DNA of 64,000 bases from Trematomus loennbergii (Eukaryota; Chordata; Actinopteri; Perciformes; Nototheniidae): assembly GCA_012861695.1 (NCBI GenBank), contig JAAOOA010000006.1, forward strand, positions 26,359,811 through 26,423,810, written 5' to 3'. This document shows positions 39,101 through 54,100 of this stretch, piece after piece. How positions within the stretch are numbered: the first letter of the stretch is position 1; each line of letters opens with the position of its first letter. Under the pieces are notes generated by a model, which was not told the origin of the DNA, did no database searches, and worked only from the letters and a program-made list of their open reading frames with translations. Made by a program: the position numbers and the translations under genes.

Positions 39101-42100
39101 CCCCCAAATGTAATTAAATCCGGCTCCTCCCGTACTCCGCTTCATCCTCAGTACATGCTGCTGTGATCGCCATCAACGACGCCATCGACCACGGCGTCCC
39201 AGAGGGCACGGTGGCCGCCATGCAGAACCCCAACGCCATGCTGGTCAACCTGGATGCCAACGCTGCTCGCCAGTACCACGACATACTGTACCAGGCCAAG
39301 GGAGAGAAGGTGGCCAACTCCCGCAAACGGGTACGCAGGTTTAAACTTCAGCGATCACAGATAGTGTGCTGTGGATTCAGATGGTTTCTGATGGCCAGAG
39401 AGGAATGTTAGCCTGGGGCACGTTATCCTTGAAAGATCATCAGATGGCCGTAAAATAAAAAGGGGCCAGCCATTGTCCACTTTATGATTAGAGGATAATT
39501 TAACCATGTAGCCCCAAGCAGAAGAGAGGAGTAAAAATGCTGAATCCACGCAAACCACTAGGGCAGCAGAAATGAAAACAGCCACAAAAGTAAAGAATGA
39601 GGCTGGAAGATGAGCTTGGGTGGGGTAGACGGAGGAGTAAAATCACTCCATCATCAGATTTGCCAGCATGTCCTTACAATGAAAGATAAATGTACATTTT
39701 ATAATGTAAATTTGTGCCAACAGGCAGAGTGAATGAATTACCCTAAAGATGGTAAAGGAGAACAAAATAACCGCAGAGATACATGTTTTACTCTCGTGTC
39801 CTGCAGGGATGTGATGATAAGTGATGCTCATGTGTAATGCTGTTATGTTTGATTTGCTGTTGGCCACACAGCAAATGGAGAACACCGAAGCAGAGAGAGA
39901 TATCTACGACGAGCTTCTCACCCAGGCAGAAATCCAGGGCAACGTCAACAAGGTCAACGGTAAGACACGCAAAGACACACGCACACGTTTATTCACCGAT
40001 TTGTTCATTTGTCTTGGGTTTCCATGGTGCTGTATTAAAATGTAAACCTCTCTCCTGCAGTGGCCACCGCCCTGAGTGCAGCCGAGCAAGCGTTGCTGAG
40101 CGGCGATGAGGATAAGTTATACGAGGCACTTAAAGCCATGGGCATCCAGAACCTGCAGGTCCAGAACAAAGGCTGGTACCTCAAACAGCTGCAGGGTGAC
40201 CGAGAGAACAAAGACCAGGTGGGAACAGAGTGCAAAAACAAGCTGTATTTATTTCAAGAAAATGGTGCGGCTTCTTTGTCTCCTCGGTATAATCTCAATT
40301 TAATTTCTTTCTTATTAGGTATCTCCAGGAGAAGCCCTGACTAAGATGAGCTGCAGACAGGCGTGGACGTGTAATGAGTTTGCAGCAGGCTACCTAAAGA
40401 GTATGCACATGCTTTCTTATACAATTATTATTTCCCCCTTTCTATCTGCACAAGTGTTAATTTTCTGTGTGTGTGTAGTGTTGAAGGCAGTGGAGCGCAT
40501 CAACGCTGCCATCAGGGCGGGGGTGCCAGAGAAGACGGTGGAGGAGCTGATGAACCCTGACGCTCAGCTGCCTGAAGTCTACCCCAGCGCTGCGGACCTC
40601 TACCAGAGAGAGCTGGTCTGCCTGCAGCAGCAAAGCCGGAGGTACACACAGCGAGGAACACACTCACACAAAAGGAGATACGCTGATCCATTATGTGGCT
40701 TTTCAGGAGAAATTAAGGGATGAAAATCTACTGATATTGTCAGTACCATACTAAAGTTTATACTTCGGTATGTTTATACTACTACAGATAAATGAAAAAC
40801 AAACTTCCTACCTTATCGCCTAGTTTTACAAATGATAACATACATTAAATGCACCACACTTTACTTTCCTGTATTTAACATAACAATTCTGAAGCAATTA
40901 GTTAATTGTATTTTCCACATAACATACAAAGACATACACTTCCCATTAAATATAAAAGGCAGACTTTGAATATAATAGAAGTAAAGCATGTTCTGTTTGC
41001 TAACTTGTTGATAAGGTACTTCAATCACATCTTGGTAGATATAATATGCTGATTAGACAATCATAAACTAAACCACTCACAGTTCAGAATAAACATTTGA
41101 ATAAATGCAAGGCCTTAGTAAATGCTACCCCACTGGACATTTCATGAGTGAGCCCCAATTCCTATTCATAGGTTTGTTTTAACAATTTATTGAAACAAGC
41201 CAACACCTTGTAACAGATTTCCAGAGTCATTTTATTCCACCTTCAGATAGAAAACATATATCATGTTCCATCTTGTACTAGAATAAATCCCAATAAGTTA
41301 TAAACTAATGAGGCGATTAACAGAAAATCAATACAGTACCAAACATTTGCTAGAATCCAGCTTTTAAGATCTTTAAAATATATATATAATTTCTGACTTT
41401 TTAAATATATTTGTTATTTGGATTGATTGGAACATGAAGGCATTCTGTGAGAATCAAGGAACTATTATGGGATACTTTTATTTTGACTGTTTTATGACAT
41501 CTTAAAGACTAAACAGATGAGTCAGCAATGTAAATATGAATTAGTTGAAGCCCTTCAAGGATATTACTTATTGGAAGGCAGAGCATTTTTATTAGTTGAA
41601 ACTAACTACTACTACTACTGACTAAAATGTATTTCTGTAAGGCAGACAGTACATAACATATCCAGCTAATTTAAAAGCAGTGTATTGGTCGTATAACTGA
41701 CTACTTTATCACCTGTTGCTTTAGAGTGTGTTTCTGATGTTTCAATTCGGCCATGTTTCCTCTGATTGAACTGTGGAACAACAAGTCCAGATGCCGTCAA
41801 CATGTCTGCCTCTGGTGTCCTTCAGTGGCAGTGTGACAGATGAGGTAAATGTGTGTCGTGATTCCCGCAGGGCTCATTGTCCCACCCAGAACTGCTGGTT
41901 GCCGTGGAGATGCTGTCGTCGGGTGGTGCTGATGAACCAGGCGATGGACGCTGGGGACCGAACCGCCCTCTGGAAACAGCTGTCCAGCGTCGTCACTGGA
42001 CTCAGTAATGTGGAGGATGAATATGCACAGAGGTGAGCACACCACTCACTCACTCACTCACTCACTCACTCACTCACTCACTCACTCACTCACTCACACA

Positions 42101-45100
42101 CACACACATTGAATAAGTGCTGTCAGAGGTTTTTGTGTGTTTCTTGATGGGACGTAGGCAGGCTGATGATGTTGTACCTTTGTTCCTCAGGTACATGGAT
42201 GAACTGATGCGTCTGAAGGCAGCAGCCAGAGAGGAGGGCTGCGACTATCTCACCTGGAATGATATCCAAGCCTGCATCGACCAAGTCAACCTCACTGTGC
42301 ATGAGGAGCATGAACGTAAGACACACATTGGAATCCATTCACGCCCAAATATGTCAAATGTCTTCATGTTTACTGTTTTAAAATGGTTGCCACTAAAGAT
42401 AACTAGGAAGGCAATCAGAAAGCACTGATCTCTGCCAAGGCCATATCTTGCAATGTTAACGGAATTGAAAATAAGTTAGTGTATCTCCCCCATGATTCTA
42501 ATTCGCTCCCAAACTAGACAGCTTCTGAATGGCTCATGCTTCACTCTTACAACAAGTTTTATGAAAATAAGGCCAGTAGTTTTCTCATAATCCTCCTGAC
42601 AGACAAACCCTTCCAAAAACACACCCTCCTTGTCGTCGCTAATAGCTTGTATGCTAACAAGTAACCTGCCCAAGGTTCGATGGTAAACATTTGAACTGTA
42701 ACACTTTATAAATAGTATCCCATCCGTAGGAGGTATAAAATACATTGGAAAAAGTATTAATGCAGAGGATTACAGTTACAATTTATTTAGTAAGCTCCAT
42801 GAGAACATTTCTACACTTTTGGAAAGTTCCCTCTCGTCCATATCTTCCAATTCATCTTGTATTGTGGTGCTGGACCCACAGAGTTTTAATTGATCCGTTT
42901 CCTCTGCAGGTATTGCCGCCATCGGGCTGATCAACGAGGCCCTGGATGAGGGGGATCCCACGAAGACCCTGTCCATGCTGCAGAACCCCTCAGCCAAGCT
43001 CACAGATGTGGACCCGTCTGTGGCTCAGCACTACCACGACAAACTGCTGGAGGCCCGCAGAGAGAAGGCTCACGTAAGACACAAACATTGACACTATTTT
43101 CATGTAGAGATGGAGAAACTGATGTTGAGGTTATCATCTAAAAATAAATATGAAGTATGGATGATTATTATGTTTACTCTGGTTAGCGTGTCTGAGCCCG
43201 GGTCCATCCCTTTTGTTATTTGCTTCTTTTTGTGTGTATCTAATTCAGGTGAGCATTATGCAAACATTATATGCAAACCGTGCCTGGCTACAGTTAGGTG
43301 GAGACTTTTAAAAGCGTTTTACTGCAGCTCATACCGTTGATAACTGTAAGGAAACAATACAGTATAACTGGGCATATGAAACATGTGAGGAGCCAAAAAT
43401 ATCGCGAGCGATATTCAATATTTGGTAGTTGATGCAGTGCCTTGCTGGATAAGCACTCATATCTGTCTCCAAAATATTGCACACACCCCCAGAAAGTTAT
43501 CAGGGCAATTTGTTTTCATACTACTAAATTACAATCAGGATTTCTGTTATGAAATAGTAATTTATACCCTTAATTTATTGAAACCTGTGTCCTTGGCAAG
43601 TACAGAGTACTCTCCAGTTGAGAAATAGTTGTTAATAAGGTTCTATTTCGGTTTACAGTGAATCAATTCACTAACTATCGTTGTGGCATGTCAGGATTAA
43701 CCCCCTGCAGTGAAGGTGTCAATAAATAAATAAATAAGCAAACGATTTTATTATTTGTATGTTCAATGCGACTCATTTTCCTTTACTAAAATGCACTATT
43801 CTTTTTCAATCGAGTTGACATACTCAATACAAATAATTCAGACCAGGGAATAAGATGTAACAGTGTCATTAGAATGTGCCAGAGGCCCCTGAATTTGGGC
43901 TCTTGCATCCAGAATTCTCACCCTAGCTTCTGGTATTTTTAAACCCTTTTTGGATAATTTTTTTATTTAATTTAAGCATTTGCTATGTTTTTATATAAGC
44001 CTTCATATTGAAATTGGACAAAAAAAACATACCTTTTGGTATCCTGATCCTGATGCTTAACTTTGAGCTTTTTCAAACATTTTAAGAAGCATCTAGCCTC
44101 TATACAGCCAAAGGGCTCAGGGCAGGGTGCATCACATCACCATAAAGCCTTTAATAGTTAAAAACACAAAACATTCCATTATGGGTTAAATCAATTGACC
44201 TTAAACACACTGTCTGCAGCAGAAGCATTATTGTGATGTGTGGTCACAGATGAATGGGGTTGTAGACCCATGCTTGTAGCAGATGTCTCCATGTGACTCA
44301 GGCCTCTGAGCTCCACATGACACCACCAGACGCCTGATGTCATGGTGTGATCATCTCTTCCCCCCGCTCACTTCCTGTCTGTCTGCTCTCTGTCTCTTCA
44401 GCTCTCTGAGGTTTCACCTATCTTTGCATTACCCCTCCATATTTCCCATGTGTAAGTCCAGACATGATATTGAAGAGTCATTCCTGAAGGCGGATCATCC
44501 GCTGCCTCATTTGCTTGTTATCTTTACTCGAGTGAGGCAAGCTGATGATCGTGGTTTCTGTACGTGCAGAACATTTGCATAGGATTTCACAGGAAGGCGG
44601 CCATGTTAAGTTTGTCTGCCTGTCGTAGGAGGAGCAAAGTCAACGCAGCTGTAGGTGAGGTTAGACTGCAGGAGGTGGATTCAGTTTCACCACAGAGCAC
44701 AAAGGTGCAGAAGAGGTGAAAAGCCCTAATAAGCATAAAGGGGATTAACACTACTCCGAGTTTAATGTTCATACAAAATAAAATCTGATGACAAAAAAGA
44801 CTACAATATCAAATGTTTTTAAAACTAGACCTAAACATTTGAGATAGTCTTAATTACCATGACTTTTAAATAAATGTAAAACAAAAAACAGAATGAGGTT
44901 GACCTTTGACACAGGACTAAAACAAACACAATTGAATAAATAATATATATGATTAAACAAGCACTAGTTTTCACTTGATTTCTTTAAAAAAAATGTATTT
45001 AAAAGGAACAACCTTCAGTGAATCCATTTGAGTAGAGTCTGTTTTTATCCTGTGTAAATATAGTTACAAAAATATCTCTTATCAAGTCTGGGCTCCAAAA

Positions 45101-48100
45101 TACTTGGCCGCTACCCACACTGTTTGAAATGTCAACAGCCACCAGTTATATCCAAACCCTGGAATACATCATGTGGGAACTCGGCACACTTTCATAACGG
45201 GACCCAGAACAAAAAACACAAGTAAAAAAACAAGGGAGTAAAAAAAAGATTATTTTCCTGCTGATTTCAGAGGCATAGGAAATAACAAGCAGTGTTTTGC
45301 TTCCATAAAAGGGCAGAAAGCTGACCAGTGTAATGCATGCACCACGAACACACACGCAAACACACCTCCCTCTGGTTGTTGATTAGCGCATGTTTCTGTT
45401 TGAGGCCATTAGTTAAAGACAGAGAGGAAGCAGTTAGGGCAGTGTGAGCTTCCTGTTGGGTTTCAAAGCGCTGCAGGAGAAGAGATGTTCCCCAGCTGAG
45501 AGAGAGAGGGGGGGGGGGTTAACTGAGGAGAAGACCCACATGGTGGAGATACAGTCCGGCTGCAGGAGGGGGTGTTTCCAGGTGATACGAGGGAAGGGGA
45601 GTTCAGAGAAAAAGCAAGCCTCAACGGTCTTTCCGCCTGTGGTTTAATTTGTGGCTGGCTTCTTGGTGTCGCCTCATTAACTGTGCAGCATTAGAAGAGT
45701 TAGTCAGAGACAGTGAGGCAGGGGCGGGTGCTGACTGTGGCTGAGGGCTGTGCCTGGATAAACAGCAGGAAGTCCGGCCCAGACTGCACTGACTAACAAG
45801 CGCAATGTAGTCCACTACAGTTCGCTTCTTTAGAAGGTTGTTGCTGTGTAACTGCTACTAACACAAAGGGGACTGTGTGGGTTTCAGTGTAGCCATGCTT
45901 TGTTCTGTATGTGTGTTTTCATGCTTCAGGCGTTTGGCCCATAGACATATGAATGAGCTCATGGGTTCCTTTATTTTTATTTATTTTTTCAAAATTGTTT
46001 TTGGCCCTTAGAAGATTACTCATACATTATATCATTGTGCCAGTGCTCATTTCCATTCATACTGTAAACAAGAATTTTTCATTGATAATGACGTGATGTT
46101 CTATATACTGTATGAAACGCATGATATTGAATATATAGGACGGAGCAGTATATCAAATGAGAAAACTAAAAGTAAATACATGCAATCGACATTTCTGCCT
46201 CTGGTGTCCTTTAGTGGCAGTGTGACAGATGAGGTAAATAATTACATTGAAAGAAAATGTACATTTAGGACATGAACAAAAAATCTAAAATAAAGAGAAA
46301 ATATGACCAAATTTAAATAAATACTTAATAAAAAAGACCTAAAATAAATTAATATTGACAATACATCTTTATATACCTTATATAAAAGACATACAATAAA
46401 CTGTTTTAAAAATAGTATTAAAAGAAAACTAAAAAGAGAAAAATGTAATCAATGTTCCTAAGGTGGTTTTGAAACCTTGCTCATGATTTCTATGGAATTG
46501 AGAAAGAAATTGCAGAAGAAAAGTTAAAAAAGCTGAATTTTCAACCACTCAGCCTCTTCAGCTTTCACTTCCTCTATTTCCATGATGAGCTTGTAACGTG
46601 TGAACCACACAGTCAGGCCCAAGTCCTCCTCCAACCCACCATCCACCCGGCACCACACCCTGTCTCCTGCCAGCTGAGGGCAGCTCCTCATCACCGCACA
46701 CACACACATGCCACTTATGTTGCCGAGTGCAAACATGCAAACAGCAATCAACAGGTAGGGCTCTGTTTACTAAAACGGCATGAGTCCTGGTGTTGCATGC
46801 TGCTGCAGATGTTAGCTCCCCCTCCCCTTACATCAGAAACCTTCAAGATCGGGTATCAGTCATACACGCCCACCTCTTTCACACACATATACATACATAC
46901 ATGCACACACCTCCTCTCATCTACCCTGGAGCACAGCATACAGGGGCGGGACACATGGAGGAGGGGGGGGCTGAAACAAAATGAGTTGCCTGATTTACGC
47001 GGTAGACAGCTTCCACATGATATACAGAGACAGAGTGCGCCATCTGGTTGTAGTTAGGTAGAACTGCAGTCCATAATAATATAGTGTTACATTCAGTATA
47101 AAGGCCTTGGTGTTGTCTAAGCAAATGGAATCAAGTGACATAACTTTCAACAAAAACATCTATGAGTGACATTTATTACTTTATAGGTCTGTTTGTGGTG
47201 TTTTTTTTTATTACTGGCCAAATGTAAAAGGTGTTACAGCTTTCTGCGTATTTACAGCAGCTTAAATGTGACAGCGATGATGTGTCAGCCCCTCATAATC
47301 AACAAGCAACAGCTTTTCTATCACAAATGTAGAAATCTATACAGAGCGAGGGATGTCGACACCCACTTAGCAGGAAACGGAGCAGAATATAATGCAACCC
47401 TAAGAGATGTTGCAATTTGAACACTGTGTGATTAAATATCCGGCACATTTAACCCACAGCTGCTTATCTTTATGGTACAGTCGAGGATTTCCTTGTCCCA
47501 CTACTATCCACACTAGGACTGAGGATATAAGAACTGGCAGGAAGATGTACCTGGTCTTTTTTAAATACATATTCAAAGACAAAATGTAAGCAGTTGCACC
47601 TTGTTTTTACTTTGTGAGTCTGTACTGTAAGTATCACAATATGAGGAGAGAAGTCGAATCGATGCAACATGGTTATAGAATACTGTAGCAGGACCTACTA
47701 CAGAGGGGGTTTTGAGTACTACAAAAGTCTGATATGCTGTTTTTAATAATATATTATAACTCAAACAAACAATACAACTTTGGTGTTAGGCTCCTGCTTT
47801 GGAAGAGAAAACAAAAGCTCTCTGATACAACCATGATTAACTCCAGGAAAGATGGTGTGTGTGTTTGCTTGCTTGCTTGCTTGCTGTGCACTGTTTGTTT
47901 CAAAACATATTGTTCCGTTTCCTTCCAGGAGACCCAAGACCCGTCTGCTGTGGTGTGGCTGGATGAGATCCAGGATGCTGTTCTGAAGGCAAACCAGGAC
48001 ACCCAGGAGGCCTTACAGTGTAAGAGCACACTCTGTTTTCATTAACCGTACACTATTTCAGTTATAAGTCTGCAGAATGAGAAGAAGAGCAGCAAAGACT

Positions 48101-51100
48101 GATGTTTTTTTTGCGTTTGTACCCGCAGTCTCTCAGTCCATCCAGGCTGTGAATGAGGCGGTGGACAGTGGCGACCCGGCTCAGACGCTGGCGACGCTGC
48201 GCAGCCCCGGGGCCGGACTGTACGGGGTCACCTCTGAGTGTGGGCAGACCTACCAGGACGACCTGTCCAAGATCAAAGAGGAGAAGAAGGCAGAAGGTGA
48301 GGAGAATAGTCAGTGGTAAAAGTATTGATGTGACAGTTGCTGTGGCCCTGTGCTGATCATCGACAACTTTGCTACATTTTGGAGGAATGATGAATCTTTT
48401 AAGCGGTTTCCAGTGTTTTAAAGGATGCAGAGATTGGCCTGATTAGGGTTTTAAAATGTGCAATAAAACTGCCATACGTTTAAGTGGTAGTAGCTCCCTA
48501 TACTGTGACATGAAAGACATGAAACTTTTATTAGATTACTTACTTCATAATGCTGCAAATAATTTTTCTACCTAGATGTGTATGAATTTGAATTTATTTC
48601 ATCAACGTCTGATGGCCTCTTTATATAATATGTAAGCTTCTACTATTGTATTTTGACTCTGTATCTGACTTGTGCCCTTTGCTGTACAAAATGTACATTG
48701 CCTGCTGTGTTTCTATAATTCTGATTTTGATTTCAAAACAAAATTCAAGGCGAACATCACCTTATAAATAAATTCAGATGTTTTCTTTCCATGACTTAGT
48801 GGAACATGAGCTACTCGCACTCAAAGTGTGTCTCAAACTTGTGATGTCATCAAGTATATTGTCTGGAGATTCTTTTTTGCTTCTTTCTACCCAAATAAGT
48901 TTAATTCTACTTTAGTGCTGTGTGTTGTGAAACAGAAAAAGTTCTCCGTACAGGCTGTAGATTCCCCTCTGTCTTAGACCATAGGAATAAAGTGTATTCA
49001 TTTTGAAAATAGTTTTAGTTTCCCTTATAATCGTTATTATTATAATCAAGAAATTCTTCTCTAAACTGGAAATGGATGGAAGATGCTTCTTGCTAAAGTC
49101 TGGCTCCATCTTGTCCCCTTTTGTTCTGTAATGCTGTCTGTCCAGGTGATAATGGAAGTGAGTGGATGAAGCACTGGGTGAAGGGAGGACACAACTACTA
49201 CTATAATCTGCAGAGCAAGGAGGGCACCTGGGTGGAGCCGGAGGGCTTCCTGCAGAACAACACCCAGCTCAACAAGGAGGACATCCAGGTAGGTCACGGC
49301 CGCTGAGATTGCAGCACAACAGCGCAGCTTTTTAGCACCACGTTAAACTCATTGTTTCCCCCTGTCAGTCGGTGGTTTCCGGGGTAACCACTGCCTATAA
49401 TCGCGAGCAGCTGTGGCTGGCCAACGAGACTCTGATCGCCAAGCTGCAAGCTCGTTGCCGTGGCTACCTGGTGAGGAATGGCCAAAAGGAGAGGATTAAC
49501 TTCCTGAAATCCCAAGAACCAGCTGTTAGCTGCATACAGGTACACATATCATCCTGAGTAATGCTAACTCCTGTCTGCTATCAGGACTTATTATTCAACT
49601 GATCTTCATTTTATTTATTTATTTTACCGTCAGGCTCACTGGAAAGGCCACAAACAGAGGAAGAAGTTCAAAGACCGTAAGCAGTATCTGAAAGACCACA
49701 CTGATGAGGCTGTCAAGGTAAAACTATAACACAATGTCAGGATGTACTGAGTGTGACTGTTTCACATTCAAAGCTTCTCTTGAGTTTTTCAAAATGGAGA
49801 TTTGAATGTCTATTGTTATATTTAACTGAAGTCATAATAATAATAATAATGGGTTCGATTTATAAAGCACTTCATATTCGAATTCAAATCCCGAAGTGCT
49901 ACAGGCAGTGAGCAGGAAGAGTATAAATATACATGACACAACACGGTAGAATTAATAAAAAGCAATAAAAAATAAATTAAAATTAAGATAAAAGGATGGC
50001 AAAAGGGGTCTAGGCAAAGGCTCTCTCTCTCAAAGTCATCAGCCTAAAAAAGATAAAAGATTTTGTTATATAAATGTGATTTATGAAGCTGTTGGATTGC
50101 TGCCGGACTGCCTCATTAATACATGTGCATGCTTCCCTGTGTTTGCCACAAACTGGATAGCAGCATGTTTTTAAACATTCAAATCCATTTCTGGAATTTT
50201 TAAATGTTTTTCAATTTTCTGACATTTGGACTTCACAAAGCTCTGGAATAATTGCAAACTGTTGTCACACAAGTTATAAACAATCCGATGCAGCCACCAC
50301 TGAATATATTCTACAAATGGCAAGGTGCTAATAATATAAGTGTACTGTACTGTAGAAATGCCTGCAAAAAATCTATATTTTTGAAAGAAATCTACGATTA
50401 AGTATTTGGATGTAAACATATGAATGAAGATTCAAAGCTTCGAACATTTCTGTCAAGTCCTAGCAATTTATGTAATCTGAATATTATCATTGCTCGTATA
50501 AATACAGTTAAGACTAAAGGATTTGTTTTGTCTCCTTCAGATCCAATCCATGGTTCGGATGCACCAAGCTCGTAAGAAATACAAGGATAGGCTGAAGTAC
50601 TTCCAAGATCACGTGAGTATTCATAGCCTGAAACCATGTTTTATTAAGAGATCACAGATAACTGAGTTTTGCACAACAACAAAGAACCAAGACAAATGGT
50701 CTGTTAGGGTTTTTAGTGAAATCGCAGTGTTCTCTAATAAAAGCTGTAAATCACTGTGCATACATTTCCCCTGACATCTGTTGACATTTAGTCTGTGTCC
50801 TGTGGGGTTAGAGGGAGGCTCATTTAATACTCTGCCATGAGCGAAGTCATTTCCACTTGAGCTCACAGTGCATTCCTGTGCTTAATGAAGACAATTGATC
50901 AACCAAGTGATTGCTGTTTCCTACTGCAGATCAATCAGGTGGTGAAGATTCAGGCTTTCATTAGAGCCAACAAGGCCAGAGACGACTATAAGACGCTGAG
51001 TGAGTAGCATCCCAACAGACCTTTTATAGTGCTTTGGATTGTTCTCTAGTGTCTGCGGTGGTTTGACTCTCTAAATCTCCTTCCTCACGCAGTCAGCGCC

Positions 51101-54100
51101 GAGGATCCTCCGATGGCGGTGGTGAGGAAGTTCGTCCACCTGCTGGACCACAGCGACCAGGACTTCCAGGAGGAGCTGGAGCTGATGCATCTCCGTGGAG
51201 GTGGTCACCAACATCCGCTCCAACCAGCAGCTGGAGAACGACCTGAATCTGATGGACATCAAGATCGGCCTGCTGGTGAAGAACAAGATCACGCTGCAGG
51301 AGGTGGTGTCCCACAGCAAGAAGCTGACCAGGAAGAACAAGGGCCAGCTGTCCAACATGATGATGATGAACAAGCAGAGGGGGGGGCTGAAGGCCCTCAG
51401 CAAGGAGAAGAGGGTCAAACTGGAGGCCTACCAGTTCCTCTTTTATCTGTTACAGGTACGTTACAGTACATTAAAGCATGGAAACATGTCACAGTAGAGG
51501 CACAAAATACAAATATGAACCTGAAAATGAGCATAATAGGGCCCCTTTAATAAGAGCAGTCTCGGAAATTAGCTTCAGCCAAATGCTGGTAAAATATACA
51601 AGTAGCTGTTAAATTAGCTTCATTCAACAGCCCAACAAACAATATTAATATTTCAAGAGATGGTACATTTTTTATTCAAAGAGTTAATTTCCAACCTTTG
51701 TAAGAGTTCAATGTTATGTTTTATTTATGATGTTCAAAATACAAATATTATCCAACAAAAGGAATGTGGAGCCCCTGCTGTAACACTCAGGATCCCCTTT
51801 TAAAGACCCCTGTCCTTAACAATCAGGTCTCTTACTGTTCCTTAAAATTGTCTGAATGTTTTATTGTCAGCCTTTAAAGAAAAAATTCCCAAAATGGGAA
51901 AAGGTATTTTTGTTTGTGTTTTCAATATGTTTGCCAACCACGATAGAAAAGTCATCAACGCAGCCATTTATTTTCTATGTATTCTCTGGGCTATAAGGGT
52001 CTCTATTCACACATTGAACATGACTCAGACTCAGTACTAGGAAGCTGGCTGTGAAAAGCCTGTTTAATATCCTGTCAGAACGATAAGGATCTTTTTGTTC
52101 TCACATACAGCTCCTCCGGGTCATTTCTAAATATTTTTAAGGTTGCATTGCACATGTGAAAGGAGCCTTTGTCTTCTGAACAACAGACTCACAGCAGATT
52201 TTTATCCTGGTCTTAAACTCTCTTATAATAATCCTTCCTTTTAGACCAACCCCACGTATCTCGCCAAGCTGATCTTCCAGATGCCACAGAATAAGTCCAC
52301 TAAGTTCATGGACTCCGTCATCTTCACCCTGTATAACTACGCCTCCAACCAGAGGGAGGAGTACCTGCTGACCAAGCTCTTCAAAACTGCCCTGCAGGAG
52401 GAGATCAAGTGAGAAGCAGACACTGAAACACAGTCAACAGTCATTCATACTCACAGGATCACGAGGCCTGGTTGATGAATACACTGTGTAATCATGTTTT
52501 GTTTCGCAGGTCAAAGGTGGACGAGATGAAGGAGATCATCACAGGAAACCCGACCGTCATCAAGATGGTGGTGAGCTTCCACAGAGGGGCGCGGGGACAG
52601 AACGCTCTGCGACAGATTCTGGCCCCCGTCGTCAAGGAGATCATGGATGACAAAACGCTAAACATAAAGACCGACCCCGTGGACATCTACAAGAGCTGGG
52701 TGAACCAGATGGAGACGCAGACTGGAGAGGCCAGGTGAGCCGGAGGGGTTCATGTTTTTTCATAATATGGAAAACATACTGCAATATCAATGCTAAAAAA
52801 CAGGAAAGCAATTCATTGGTCTATAACTGTCTATATTGATTGGTCCTATTATGCTTCTTGGAGGGTTCCCTTTCCTGTAGTGTGTTATATAGGTTTGGTG
52901 CATGTAAATGGTCTAGAAAAGGTTAAAATCCTAAAGTTCTCTTCCCCCCCCCCCCTGTCTGTCACACTGCCAAGTTGACTTCTGTTACATAATGACATCA
53001 CTGTGTAACAGTTGCGCTTCTATTGGCTAGCCCTCCAACACATTGTACGTGATAGGCTAAGGGGCGGGACATATCTAAGCGGTTAAACATCACAACAGAG
53101 CTGGCCAGCTAACCAATCAGAGCAGACTGGGCTCTGGTTTCAGACAGAGGGTGAAAAGAGGTGCTGCAGCACAGGCAGTATGAGAGAAATAAAGAGCTTT
53201 TTGAACATTAAAGCATGGAGACATGTCAGAGTAGAGGCACTACATACAATTATGAACCTGGAAATTAGCAGAATAGGGACCCTTTCAATACCTCAAAATT
53301 GTGCATCAGTAAGTCAGTAAATGTAGTTACAGTCCTCCACTGCCTGTGCAACAACTGTCAGATGGAGGAGACACATGGTACAGTATATGTAGAGCTTGTA
53401 CATTTAATGGAATGTACAAATGTGAACCTGAGAATTAGCATAAAAGGGCCCCTTTAATATTCTCATGAAGCACCATTCAGTCATTAATCAAACTTGTTCC
53501 AAAGCATTGTTTGTTTTTTTCTAAGCAAATATGTCATCTGTTTTACAGCTAGAGTTGGCAAAAAGTGATTGCATGGTCGCAACATTAAATTAACGAATAT
53601 ATTATTATTATCAAATGTTTAATTAAAGAAAATGCAATAACCAATTATTTTGTAAAAACGGGTCCGCTCTCAAATGTGCTCCTGTTAAAACATATCTTAG
53701 ATAAGAAACATTAGTGAATGTCACAATCTTATGCTAAAAGGGTTTAACGAATACATTTCTTAAAAGCAGTTTGTGAATGGGGCTCAATGTTGCTAAAAGA
53801 TGTTAAATGTTTGATACTGGCAATCATTTGCTTGTTTTTCAATGCTGTCTCAATGTCTACACTACACAGTAAAGCACATAAGTCTTCAGTAGGTTATTAT
53901 GAACACGAGATTCTATATGTCTTCATCTCTTGCTGTCCTGTCCTCAACAGTAAGCTGCCTTACGATGTGACTCCAGAGCAAGCCATGGCCCACGAGGAGG
54001 TGAGGACAAGACTGGAGGCGTCCATCAAGAACATGAAGACGATCACAGACAAATTCCTGTCGGCCATAATCGTCTCGGTGGATAAAATCCCGTACGTTCC

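Noticed and set aside
33826..51455. Programmed frameshifting or pseudogenisation of iqgap1
   Set aside because: No slippery-site pattern is shared by the sites, the lesions are of different sizes, and the coding sequence and splice sites are otherwise intact. Sequence error is simpler, though not proven.
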